From positions 2,468,501 through 2,532,500 of the forward strand of contig NZ_CP016353.1 of NCBI RefSeq assembly GCF_002240355.1: DNA of 64,000 nucleotides, written 5' to 3'. The notes beneath the pieces are model-generated. The model did not search any database. It had not been told where the DNA came from and saw nothing but the letters and a program-made list of their open reading frames with translations. Shown piece after piece: positions 43,433 through 51,147 of the stretch (positions are counted from its first letter, which is position 1; the number at the start of each line of letters is the position of its first letter). The position numbers and the translations under genes are program-made. Origin of the DNA: Prauserella marina (GTDB lineage: Bacteria; Actinomycetota; Actinomycetes; Mycobacteriales; Pseudonocardiaceae).

Positions 43433-45022
43433 ATGGCCGACACCGGATCCACCGCGCCAGCCGATCGCGAGCCAGCCCGTGAAGGGCGGGTGCGTGCCTC
43501 CGCCGCCGCGCTGTGCGGGGTGCTCGCGCTGGTGGCGGCGCTGGCGGCGGGCCATCTGGTCGCGGCGTTCCTCAATCCCAACGCCTCGCCGTACCTCGCC
43601 GTCGGCAACGGTGCCATCGACCTGACCCCTGCGTGGCTCAAGGACTGGGCCGTTCGCACCTTCGGCGAGAACGACAAGGCGGTGCTGCTGGCCGGGATGG
43701 CCGTGGTGCTGCTCGTCGTGGCCGCCGTGGTGGGCATCGGGGACTCCGTGTCGAGGCGGTCGCCGTGGCCCGGTGTCGTCCTGATCGCCGCGATCGGGCT
43801 CGTCGGAGTGGCCGCCGTGGCCGCGCGCCCCGATCTCACCGGCGCCGCGCTCGTGGCGCCGGCGACGAGCCTGCTCACGGGCGTCGTGGTGTTTCCCCTG
43901 CTGTGCCGCGCCGCGCGGCGTTCGCGCGCGGCGAAAGCCGAGGGAGCGCCGGGTTCTTCCCGAAGGGTGTTTCTCCGCGCGGGCGCGGGTGTCGCCGTGG
44001 GCGCCGGCGTCGCCGGTCTCGGCGGGCAGTTGCTGAGCGGAACGAGAGACGCGACCGCTTCACGGGCCGCGGTCGGCGCGGTGCGCCCCGCCATTCCCGC
44101 GGCGCCGATACCGGCCGACGCCGATTTCGCCAAGCTCGGCACCCCGTCCTTCCTCACTCCCAACAAGGACTTCTACCGCGTCGACACCGCACTGGCCGTG
44201 CCAAGAGTCAGGGCCGAGGAGTGGAGCCTGCGCATCCACGGGCTCGTGGACCGCGAGCGCCGGTACAGCTTCGCCGATATCAGGGAACGCAGGCTCGTCG
44301 AACGCACGATCACGATGACCTGCGTGTCCAATGAGGTCGGTGGTTCCTACGTGTCGACGGCCAACTTCACCGGGGTCGACCTCGCCGACCTGTTGCGGGA
44401 AGCGGGGGTCAAGGACGGAGCGCAGCAGCTGTTCAGTACCAGTGTGGACGGCTGGACCTCGGGAACGCCGATCGAGGCCGCTGCCGACCCTGCCAGGGGA
44501 GCGCTGCTGGCGATCGCCATGAACGGTGAACCGTTGCCGCTTGAACATGGTTTCCCGGCGCGCATGGTCATACCCGGGCTGTACGGATACGTGTCGGCGA
44601 CCAAATGGGTCACCGATCTTGAGGTCACCACGTGGCGGGCGCGCCAGTCGTACTGGCTCAAGAGGAACTGGGCCGAACGCGCGCCCATCAAGACCCAGTC
44701 GCGCGTCGACACTCCACGCGGCTTCGACACCGTGCCGGAGGGCGCGATCAGGGTCGCCGGTGTGGCCTGGGCGCAGGGCAGGGGCATCGCGAAGGTCGAG
44801 GTCCGGCTCGACGACCAGCCGTGGCGGGAGGCGATCCTTTCGGCGGAGGTCAACGTGGACACCTGGCGCATGTGGTGGATCGAGTTCTCCGTGCCGTCCG
44901 GCGGGCACCGCGTGACCTGCCGGGCGACCGACCGGGAAGGGCAAACCCAGACCGAGGACAGGGTGGGCACGGTCCCGGATGGGGCGACCGGATGGCACAC
45001 GATCAATTTCACCGCCGGATAG
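43433..45022 (+). CDS. Membrane-anchored molybdopterin oxidoreductase (sulfite oxidase type)
   Basis: A 529-residue protein. Residues 20-165 form four transmembrane helices (SAAALCGVLALVAALAAGHLVAAFL, AVLLAGMAVVLLVVAAVVGIG, VVLIAAIGLVGVAAVAA, and a fourth with LLTGVVVFPLLCRAARR); then an RRVFLRAGAGVAVGAG Tat-like stretch and a periplasmic SUOX/YedY-like domain with the Mo-ligating Cys297 in MTCVSNEVGG, followed by GVDLADLLREAGVK and a C-terminal Mo-co dimerisation domain (IRVAGVAWAQGRGIAKVEVRLDD). It oxidises or reduces an S- or N-oxo substrate; identity unknown. A fasciclin lipoprotein gene follows at 71 bp, a common actinobacterial pair. Confidence 0.88.
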   Translation: MADTGSTAPADREPAREGRVRASAAALCGVLALVAALAAGHLVAAFLNPNASPYLAVGNGAIDLTPAWLKDWAVRTFGENDKAVLLAGMAVVLLVVAAVVGIGDSVSRRSPWPGVVLIAAIGLVGVAAVAARPDLTGAALVAPATSLLTGVVVFPLLCRAARRSRAAKAEGAPGSSRRVFLRAGAGVAVGAGVAGLGGQLLSGTRDATASRAAVGAVRPAIPAAPIPADADFAKLGTPSFLTPNKDFYRVDTALAVPRVRAEEWSLRIHGLVDRERRYSFADIRERRLVERTITMTCVSNEVGGSYVSTANFTGVDLADLLREAGVKDGAQQLFSTSVDGWTSGTPIEAAADPARGALLAIAMNGEPLPLEHGFPARMVIPGLYGYVSATKWVTDLEVTTWRARQSYWLKRNWAERAPIKTQSRVDTPRGFDTVPEGAIRVAGVAWAQGRGIAKVEVRLDDQPWREAILSAEVNVDTWRMWWIEFSVPSGGHRVTCRATDREGQTQTEDRVGTVPDGATGWHTINFTAG

Positions 45023-45093
45023 ACCAATCGGGGCGGGGGTCCGCTCCGAACACAGGTCAACGACACAAGTCGCACGGAAACGGAGTGATTCAG

Positions 45094-45759
45094 GTGAACA
45101 ACACGCGACGTCTTGCCGGAGCGGGAATCGCGGCGGCCGCGGTCCTGTCCATCGCGGCCTGCGGAAGCGGCGACGACGACTCGGCCGCGCCCGCGTCGAG
45201 CCCACAGCAGCCGCCGTCGAGCCCGGCATCGTCGGCTCCTGGCATGTCGGACGGAGTCACCACCAACGACGACGTGTTCGGGCCGGCGTGTGGTGAGCTG
45301 CCGCAGGGCGACGAGCCGGGCAGCCTCAACTCGATGGGCCCCGAGCCGGTTGCCTCGGCGGCGAGCACGAACCCGCTGCTGACCAAGCTGGTGGCGGCGG
45401 TGCAGGCCGCCGATCTGGTGGACACGCTCAACAGTCAGGAAGCCATCACCGTGTTCGCGCCGGCCGACCCGGCCTTCGACGCGCTCGGCGAGGAGAAGTT
45501 CAACGAACTCGCCGGGAATCCAGCCGAACTGGCACCCATCCTGCAATACCACGTGGTCGGCGAGCGCTACGACGCGAACGGGCTCGAACAGGCCGGTCAA
45601 GTGGACTCGCTGAACACCGAAGGCGGGCCCGTCGCGATCGAGGGTTCCGGCGAGAACATGACCGTCAACGGCGCGAAGGTGTTGTGCGGCAACATTCCCA
45701 CCAAGAACGCCACGGTCTTCGTCATCGACTCGGTGCTGATGCCTGGCACCAACCAGTAG
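45094..45759 (+). CDS. Fasciclin-domain lipoprotein
   Basis: A 221-residue protein with lipobox LSIAACGSG (Cys about residue 23), a Ser/Pro/Ala-rich linker, and one fasciclin (FAS1) domain at about residues 85-220: NPLLTKLVAAVQAADLVDTLNSQEAITVFAPADPAFDALGEEKF and LQYHVVGERYDANGL...NATVFVIDSVLMP. It resembles the mycobacterial MPT70/83 family of surface antigens, which bind surface molecules. ACGGAG is 8 bases before the GTG at 45094. It may assist the molybdoenzyme upstream. A strong hairpin terminator follows. Confidence 0.85.
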   Translation: MNNTRRLAGAGIAAAAVLSIAACGSGDDDSAAPASSPQQPPSSPASSAPGMSDGVTTNDDVFGPACGELPQGDEPGSLNSMGPEPVASAASTNPLLTKLVAAVQAADLVDTLNSQEAITVFAPADPAFDALGEEKFNELAGNPAELAPILQYHVVGERYDANGLEQAGQVDSLNTEGGPVAIEGSGENMTVNGAKVLCGNIPTKNATVFVIDSVLMPGTNQ

Positions 45760-45766
45760 CAGTTTT

Positions 45767-45805
45767 CTTCGCTGTCGCCGGTCAGCCGCACCGGCGACAG
45801 CGAAG
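45767..45805 (+). terminator. Perfect 16-bp hairpin terminator
   Basis: CTTCGCTGTCGCCGGT (45767-45782) and its exact complement (45790-45805) flank a 7-nt loop, starting 8 bp after the fasciclin stop. No U-tract follows, as common in actinobacterial L-shaped terminators. It also separates the unit from the DinB-like gene. Confidence 0.8.
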
Positions 45806-45847
45806 ACCGGGTGGGCACCCGCCGCCGGACTTGGCATGCTTGGCCGC

Positions 45848-46348
45848 ATGGATACGTTTCCGCCCACCTCCGTCGAGGATGTCGTTCAGCAGCCGCTCAA
45901 AGCACAGTTCGAGGCGTTCCTCGACGAGCACAGGGCGGCGCTGTACGCGTGTCTCGACGGGCTTTCCGACGAACAGGCGCGGGCCAGGCTCGTGCCGTCG
46001 GAAACCACGCTGCTCGGCTTGGTGAAGCACGTGACCTTCGTCGAGAAGGTCTGGTTCGACGAGGCTCTTACCCGCAGGTCCCGCGCGGAGATCGGTATCC
46101 CGGCGACGCCCGGCGAATCCTTCGTTCTGGCCGAATCGGACACGATCGCCACCGTGCGAGCGGCGTACCGGCTGGCGTGTGCCGAGTCGCGTGCGGCGTG
46201 TGCCCCACTGGGGATCGACGATCTCGTTCACGGCAACCGTCGCGGCCCGCTTCCGCTGCGCTGGGTGTATCTGCACATGCTGCGTGAACTCGCGCAACAC
46301 TGCGGGCACGCCGACATTCTGCGCGAACAGCTGTCGCGTGAAGGCTGA
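45848..46348 (+). CDS. DinB/DUF664 family protein
   Basis: A 166-residue four-helix-bundle protein of the DinB-like superfamily: LKAQFEAFLDEHRAALYACLDGLSDEQARARLVPSETTLLGLVKHVTFVEKVWFDEAL and the C-terminal LPLRWVYLHMLRELAQHCGHADILREQL. The His residues of LVKHV, YLHML and QHCGHAD form the metal site of this family, some members of which are mycothiol- or bacillithiol-dependent. ATG at 45848 is chosen; an in-frame ATG four codons earlier is possible. It converges with the SDR gene. Confidence 0.85.
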   Translation: MDTFPPTSVEDVVQQPLKAQFEAFLDEHRAALYACLDGLSDEQARARLVPSETTLLGLVKHVTFVEKVWFDEALTRRSRAEIGIPATPGESFVLAESDTIATVRAAYRLACAESRAACAPLGIDDLVHGNRRGPLPLRWVYLHMLRELAQHCGHADILREQLSREG

Positions 46349-46354
46349 GCCGCC

Positions 46355-47209
46355 TCAGCCGGGGGTGGTTTCGCCGCCGAGCGCGGCGATCACCTCGCCG
46401 CTGTAATAGCCGGAAAGCCGGTTGGAGGCGAGAAACACATAGGACGGCGCGAGGTCGTCCGGCTGAGCTGCTTCCTCGAACGGCACCTGCAAGCCGAACT
46501 TCTCGACCTTCTCCGGTGGGAACGTCGACGGGATCAGCGGTGTCCACACCGGACCGGGCGCGACACAGTTGACGCGGATACGTCGTTTCGCGAGGGCTTG
46601 CGCCATCGAGTAGGTCCACGCGTGGATCGCGCCCTTCGTCGCGGAATAGTCGATGAGTGACTTGTTGCCCCGCAACCCGTTGACCGATCCGGTGTTGATG
46701 ATCACGTCACCGTCGCTCAGGTGTGGCAGCGCGGCGGCGGTGACCCGGAAATAGCTGTGCATGTTCACGTCGAAGGTGCGCATCCACTGCTGCTCCGTCA
46801 GGTCCTCGGGCGAGTCGACGGGCCATTGGGTCGCCACGTTGTTGACCAGGATGTCGAGTCCGCCGAGCGTACCCACCGCGCGTGCGACGACGTGCTCACA
46901 CTGGGACGCCTCGGCGAGATCTCCCGGCAGCAGCACACATTCGCGGCCCTCCGCGCGCACCAGCGCCGCCGTCTCCTCGGCGTCCTCGTGTTCGGAAAGG
47001 TAGGCGATGGCCACATCGGCGCCCTCCTTCGCGAACGCGACGGCCACCGCGCGACCGATTCCCGAATCACCGCCCGTGATCAGGGCCCGGCGCCCGGTGA
47101 GCAGGTCCCTTCCTTCGTAGTCCGACATGGAATCCCGCGGAAGCGGGTCCATCTTGGACGTCAGCCCCGGCGGGTCCTGCTGCTGTGGCGGCTGCTTGCG
47201 CTCAGCCAT
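46355..47209 (-). CDS. SDR family oxidoreductase, YdaD/GSP39 type
   Basis: A 284-residue SDR with the long N-terminal arm of the general-stress-protein-39 group (MAERKQPPQQQDPPGLTSKMDPLPRDSMSDYEGRDLLTGRRALITGGDSGIGRA). Motifs: TGGDSGIG, LPGDL, NNVATQ, NTGSVNG with Ser, YSATKGA (Tyr/Lys), VNCVAPGPVWTPLIPSTFPPEKVEKFG. Induced by stress in Bacillus; substrate unknown. ATG at 47209 gives the conserved N-terminus. It is divergent from the second catabolic operon. Confidence 0.92.
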   Translation of the reverse strand: MAERKQPPQQQDPPGLTSKMDPLPRDSMSDYEGRDLLTGRRALITGGDSGIGRAVAVAFAKEGADVAIAYLSEHEDAEETAALVRAEGRECVLLPGDLAEASQCEHVVARAVGTLGGLDILVNNVATQWPVDSPEDLTEQQWMRTFDVNMHSYFRVTAAALPHLSDGDVIINTGSVNGLRGNKSLIDYSATKGAIHAWTYSMAQALAKRRIRVNCVAPGPVWTPLIPSTFPPEKVEKFGLQVPFEEAAQPDDLAPSYVFLASNRLSGYYSGEVIAALGGETTPG

Positions 47210-47508
47210 TCGGTATTCGCTCCTCGTCGATCGCTCAGCGGTCGAGTCCTTGCCGGAGTTGCTTCTTGGTTGGTTCCCGTCTCCGGACATCTCAGGCCGG
47301 GAGTCGGCTACCCTGCGTCGCGCGCCCATAAACACCGGCCCGCTGCGAGGAAGGACGACACGACGCGCCCGAGCAGGCTGTCGGCGCCTTGGAATCGTTT
47401 CGCGGACGGCCCGCCGCGCGATGCCACCGAATATCGCGCGAACCCCTGCCACGTGACATATGTCCATAGTGGACTTAACGGTGTCCCTGTCCGGTGGCGG
47501 CAGGCCCG

Positions 47509-47592
47509 AACGCGCATCTCGGGCTCCTGAGTGCGGACCTCGACGGTCTGAGTGCGGATCTCGCTCGCCTGAGTGCGGATTTCGCGGAGGCG
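47509..47592. repeat. 21-bp repeat array, single orientation (array B)
   Basis: Four units start at 47509, 47530, 47551 and 47572, exactly 21 bp apart. The clearest is AGTGCGGATCTCGCTCGCCTG (47551). All are in the orientation of the right half of array A. Unlike arrays A and C it lies between divergent genes and stops 2 bp before the -35 hexamer of the operon promoter, so it may have invaded or shaped regulatory DNA. Confidence 0.85.
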
Positions 47593-47594
47593 GG

Positions 47595-47624
47595 TTGACA
47601 AAGCCCTTCGGTGAAACCTACCGT
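47595..47624 (+). promoter_or_regulatory. Promoter of the MaoC-MHS-ThDP operon
   Basis: TTGACA (47595-47600), an 18-base spacer and TACCGT (47619-47624, TANNNT) make a strong sigma-70-like promoter, directly beside the repeat array and just before the candidate operator. Confidence 0.65.
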
Positions 47625-47631
47625 GCTGACT

Positions 47632-47647
47632 AGTCGTCTATACAACT
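47632..47647. promoter_or_regulatory. Candidate GntR/UTRA operator
   Basis: AGTCGTCTATACAACT is a near-palindrome (12 of 16 positions symmetrical) around the GTCTATAC core. This core resembles the GTCTAGAC/GTATAGAC sites known for UTRA-type GntR regulators. It lies 8 bp downstream of the -10, and the operon encodes such a regulator (54050-54766). Confidence 0.55.
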
Positions 47648-47677
47648 TGCCCTGAGGGGCGCGGCATGGAGGTGACA

Positions 47678-48631
47678 ATGACGTCGCGGTTGAAAGAGGC
47701 CCGCTTCGAGCTTGTGACGATTCCGGAGCCGATGGGGCCGGTCACCGTGACCGTCGATCGGCGCAAGGTACTGGACTACGCCTACAGCGAGGACGACTTC
47801 GGCTCCTGGTACTTCCAGGACTCGCCCTTCGGCGGTCCGGTCGGTCACCCGCTGGTACTGGCCAACGACCTGCTGTTCCTGTTCTACGAGAACTACGACG
47901 GCAACACCGCGCAGGGGCTGCACACCCACGAGCACCTCACGTTCCACTCCCCGATTCCGGTCGGCGAGACCGTCACCATCGAAGGCGGATACACCGAGAA
48001 GTACGAGCGCAGGGGCCAGGGCTACGTCGTATTGGAAGCCGAGGCCAGAGGAGCCGACGGCCGGTTGCTGGTCCGTCACACCGGCAGGGAGATCATGCGC
48101 ACGGTCGCCGGCGAGGTCGTCGGCAAGAGCAGGGCCGCGAACGACGAACGGTCACGTACCGTGCTCGGTACGGTCGATCCGTCACTGCCCGTGCTGAAGC
48201 GGGCGAGCCTCGACGCGAGCGCGCGGGCCGCGATTCCCACCAGGACGACTGCGTTCACCCAGGATCAGATGTCGGTGTTCTCGTGGGCCGGTCGAGGGTA
48301 CTCCAATGTGCACACCCACAAGGACAATGCGGCGGCCTCGGGTCTGGAAAGGACGATCGTGCAGGCCCAGCAGCAGACCGGGTTCCTCGTCGCCAACCTC
48401 GTCGACGTGTTCGGCGCCAGCTTCTTCACCTCGGGTGAACTCGACCTGCGCTTCGTCGCCCCCGCCTTCGTCGGTGACGAACTGACCGCTGGAGGTGCCG
48501 TCTCGGCGGTGGATGGCGACCGGCTCGAACTTGAGGTCTGGATCGACAAGGCCGACGGCACCCGCACCGCCCTCGGCTGGGCCAGCGCCCAGGTCGACCA
48601 GGCCACGGATCGTCCAGTCCCGCTGATCTGA
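47678..48631 (+). CDS. MaoC-like hydratase (double hot-dog), copy 1
   Basis: A 317-residue protein. The ATG at 47678 is preferred because GGAGGT lies 5-6 bases upstream; an ATG 12 bases earlier is weaker. Residues 20-150 form an N-terminal FAS1-like hot-dog domain (DYAYSEDDFGSWYFQDSPFGGPVGHPLVLANDLLFLFYENYDG, GLHTHEHLTFHSPIPVGETVTIEGGYTEKYERRGQGYVVLEAEARGADG); residues 175-310 are a second hot-dog (AFTQDQMSVFSWAGRG...FFTSGELDLRFVAPAFVGDE). MaoC-family enzymes hydrate enoyl-CoAs such as mesaconyl- or crotonyl-CoA analogues. It is paralogous to the gene at 50084. Confidence 0.83.
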   Translation: MTSRLKEARFELVTIPEPMGPVTVTVDRRKVLDYAYSEDDFGSWYFQDSPFGGPVGHPLVLANDLLFLFYENYDGNTAQGLHTHEHLTFHSPIPVGETVTIEGGYTEKYERRGQGYVVLEAEARGADGRLLVRHTGREIMRTVAGEVVGKSRAANDERSRTVLGTVDPSLPVLKRASLDASARAAIPTRTTAFTQDQMSVFSWAGRGYSNVHTHKDNAAASGLERTIVQAQQQTGFLVANLVDVFGASFFTSGELDLRFVAPAFVGDELTAGGAVSAVDGDRLELEVWIDKADGTRTALGWASAQVDQATDRPVPLI

Positions 48632-48701
48632 CCGCGCGTTCCCGCTCCCACCCGCTCACCCGATCCTCACCGAGATCGACAATGACGTCATCGGAGTCAT
48701 C

Positions 48702-50084
48702 ATGGCAGAACCCGTTACCGCGGAACCCGCCGCGGAACAGGAACGTACGCGACTCGCCAAACGTGCCGCGATCGCAAGTCTCGTCGGCACCGCCGTCGAG
48801 TGGTACGACTACTTCATCTTCGGTACCGCGTCGGCACTCGTTTTCGGGCCGTTGTTCTTCCCCAACGAGGACGACCCGATCATCGGTACCCTCTCCGCCT
48901 TCGCCGTGTTCGGTGTCGGCTTCTTCGCACGTCCCTTCGGCGGCATCGTCTTCGGTCACTTCGGGGACAAGTTCGGCCGTAAGGCCGCGCTCGTCACGAC
49001 CCTGATGCTGATGGGCGTCTCCACCTTCCTCATCGGACTCCTGCCCACGACGGCGCAGATCGGAATCTGGGCTCCCGTGTTGCTGGTGTTGCTGCGGCTC
49101 GTTCAGGGCTTCGGAGTCGGTGGCGAATGGGGCGGCGCCTCGCTGGTGGCCGTCGAGTACGCGCCACCGGGCAAACGCGGTGCCTACGGCAGTTTCCCGC
49201 AAATCGGCAACGCGGTGGGCCTGGTGTTCTCGACGAGCATTTTCGCGCTCGTGTCGATGTTGCCCGACGAACAGTTGTTCTCCTGGGGCTGGCGGATTCC
49301 CTTCCTGCTCAGCGCCGTCCTCATCGTCGTCGGCCTTTTCATCAGGTTCAAGCTCACCGAGACACCGACGTTCCAGGCCGCGCAGGAGAAGCTGGAGCAG
49401 CAGGCGGCCAAGGACAAGGCCAAGGAGAAGATGCCGATCGCCGAACTGCTCAAACGGTTCAAGCGGCCGTTGCTGCTGGCGATGGGCATGCGCTTCGGTG
49501 AGGCGGTCTTCGGCTACATCATCCTCACCATCGGGCTGACGTTCGCCACCAACTACACCGACATTCCCCGCACCCAGGTACTCGTGGCGAGCACCGTGGC
49601 AGCGGCACTGGCCATCTACACCTACTACTTCTTCGGCAAGTTGTCCGACCGGATCGGCCGCCGCACGGTGTTCATCATCGGCTCACTGGTCGGGATCGTC
49701 GTCACCTTCCCGTTCTTCTGGATCCTCGATGCCGACGCGATCCTGCTGATGTACGTGGTGTACGCCGCGGCCTACGCGATCGGAGTCGGCGCGCTCTACG
49801 GGGTGGAGCCCGCGTTCTTCTCCGAACTGTTCGGCACCAAGGTCCGGTACACCGGATTGTCGCTGTCGGCGCAGATTCCGAGCATCCTCATCGGACTGTG
49901 GCCGCTTGCCTCGACGGCGCTGCTCGCCGCGACCGGAGGCGATCCGTGGCCGATCGCGCTGATCACCGTGCTGGCGCTGATCATCGGTCTGGTGTGCGCG
50001 GCACTGGCGCCGGAGACCAACAAGGCCGACATGAACCGCATCGGCGAGGAGACCGAAGAGAACGCTCAGGGGGAGAAATCCTGA
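48702..50084 (+). CDS. MFS transporter, metabolite:H+ symporter (MHS) family
   Basis: A 460-residue transporter with 12 helices. The MHS hallmark ASLVGTAVEWYDYFIFGTASALVFGPLFFP is at the first helix, followed by GFFARPFGGIVFGHFGDKFGRKAALVTTLMLMG, the central RLVQGFGVGGEWGGASLVAVEYAPPGKRGAYGSFPQIGNAVG and the second-half KLSDRIGRRTVF. MHS transporters import organic acids such as shikimate, alpha-ketoglutarate, proline/betaine or aromatic acids with protons. Sitting between two MaoC hydratase genes, it probably takes up the acid that this operon degrades. CGGAG is 7-8 bases before the ATG. Confidence 0.93.
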   Translation: MAEPVTAEPAAEQERTRLAKRAAIASLVGTAVEWYDYFIFGTASALVFGPLFFPNEDDPIIGTLSAFAVFGVGFFARPFGGIVFGHFGDKFGRKAALVTTLMLMGVSTFLIGLLPTTAQIGIWAPVLLVLLRLVQGFGVGGEWGGASLVAVEYAPPGKRGAYGSFPQIGNAVGLVFSTSIFALVSMLPDEQLFSWGWRIPFLLSAVLIVVGLFIRFKLTETPTFQAAQEKLEQQAAKDKAKEKMPIAELLKRFKRPLLLAMGMRFGEAVFGYIILTIGLTFATNYTDIPRTQVLVASTVAAALAIYTYYFFGKLSDRIGRRTVFIIGSLVGIVVTFPFFWILDADAILLMYVVYAAAYAIGVGALYGVEPAFFSELFGTKVRYTGLSLSAQIPSILIGLWPLASTALLAATGGDPWPIALITVLALIIGLVCAALAPETNKADMNRIGEETEENAQGEKS

Positions 50085-51100
50085 TGGGAAACCAGAATCC
50101 GGTGCCGTGGCGTGACCTGACCGATCCCCGTAGGGCCGGGGACATCAGCGAGCTGGAGAAGGGCCTCAAGGAGCCCGAGTTCGAGAACCTTGAGATACCG
50201 GAAGACCTCGGCACCGTGCGGGTCACCGTGGACGATCACAAGATCAAGCGGTACGCGTTCACGCACGACGACTATTCGCCGTGGCACTTCGGCCAAAGCC
50301 CGTTCGGCGGGCGCGTCGGGCACGCCGGACTGCTCGGCAACGACCTCGTGCAGTTGTTCACCCTCGTCTACGCGGGCAGCAAGGTCGTCGGCTACCACAC
50401 GGAAGAACAGATGTGGTTCGACAGCCCCGTCTCGCTCGACGAGGTGGTCACGCTCGCGGGCACCTACACCGAGGCCTACGAACGCAGGGGCGAGGGCTAC
50501 GTCGTCATGGAGGCGCGCGCCACGGGCGAAGACGGCCGGAGCATCGTGCGGCACAGGGGAGTGGAGATCCTCAAGACCAACCCCGGCGCCGTCGGCGGCA
50601 GGGGTTCGGCCGAGCCCTCGCGCCGCGTCACCGGTGAGGTGCCCGAGGGGGCGAGGGTGGTGGACACCCTTGGCAAGGACGTCGCGCCTGGCGACGCGCT
50701 GGCTCCACTGCACAAGACGATCACCGCCGAGCAGGCCGCGGTGTTCAGCAGGATCGGCGAGTACGTCCGCAACATCCACAACGACATCGACGTCGCTCGC
50801 TCAGGCGGACTGAGCGTGCCGATCGTGCAAGGGCAGCAACAGTTCGGTGTGCTCGCCGAATTGCTCACCCTCCGATCAGGACCGTCCTTTCTCACTTCAG
50901 GCTGGCTGCGGGTCAAGTTCCTCGCTCCGCTCGACGTCTTCGAACCGTTCACCGCCCGTGGCGTCGTCACCGCGGTGACGCCCGCCGAGGACGGCATCCG
51001 GGTCGACATGGAGATCTGGGTGCGGCGCGATTCCGATGCCCGGCTCATGACGGCCGGATGGGCGGCCGTGACGGTACCTGCCCAGCCCGCCCCCTCCTGA
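50084..51100 (+). CDS. MaoC-like hydratase (double hot-dog), copy 2
   Basis: A 338-residue paralogue of the protein at 47678: YAFTHDDYSPWHFGQSPFGGRVGHAGLLGNDLVQLF, GYHTEEQMWFDSPVSLDEVVTLAGTYTEAYERRGEGYVVMEARATGEDGRS, then a second hot-dog starting KTITAEQAAVFSRIGEYVRNIHNDIDVARSGG. The C-terminal VKFLAPLDVFEPF strand closes the fold. The two genes probably encode a two-subunit hydratase or act on successive intermediates. The ATG overlaps the MHS stop (TGATG). Confidence 0.82.
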   Translation: MGNQNPVPWRDLTDPRRAGDISELEKGLKEPEFENLEIPEDLGTVRVTVDDHKIKRYAFTHDDYSPWHFGQSPFGGRVGHAGLLGNDLVQLFTLVYAGSKVVGYHTEEQMWFDSPVSLDEVVTLAGTYTEAYERRGEGYVVMEARATGEDGRSIVRHRGVEILKTNPGAVGGRGSAEPSRRVTGEVPEGARVVDTLGKDVAPGDALAPLHKTITAEQAAVFSRIGEYVRNIHNDIDVARSGGLSVPIVQGQQQFGVLAELLTLRSGPSFLTSGWLRVKFLAPLDVFEPFTARGVVTAVTPAEDGIRVDMEIWVRRDSDARLMTAGWAAVTVPAQPAPS

Positions 51101-51147
51101 CCACGCGCCACGACCGTCGGACACCACACAGAAAGCGGATCCAGTAC

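Noticed and set aside
47308-47678. Short proteins with EIRTQ-type heptads encoded in the 21-bp arrays
   Set aside because: The three arrays are read in different contexts without starts or conserved flanks; a repeat DNA element explains them better.
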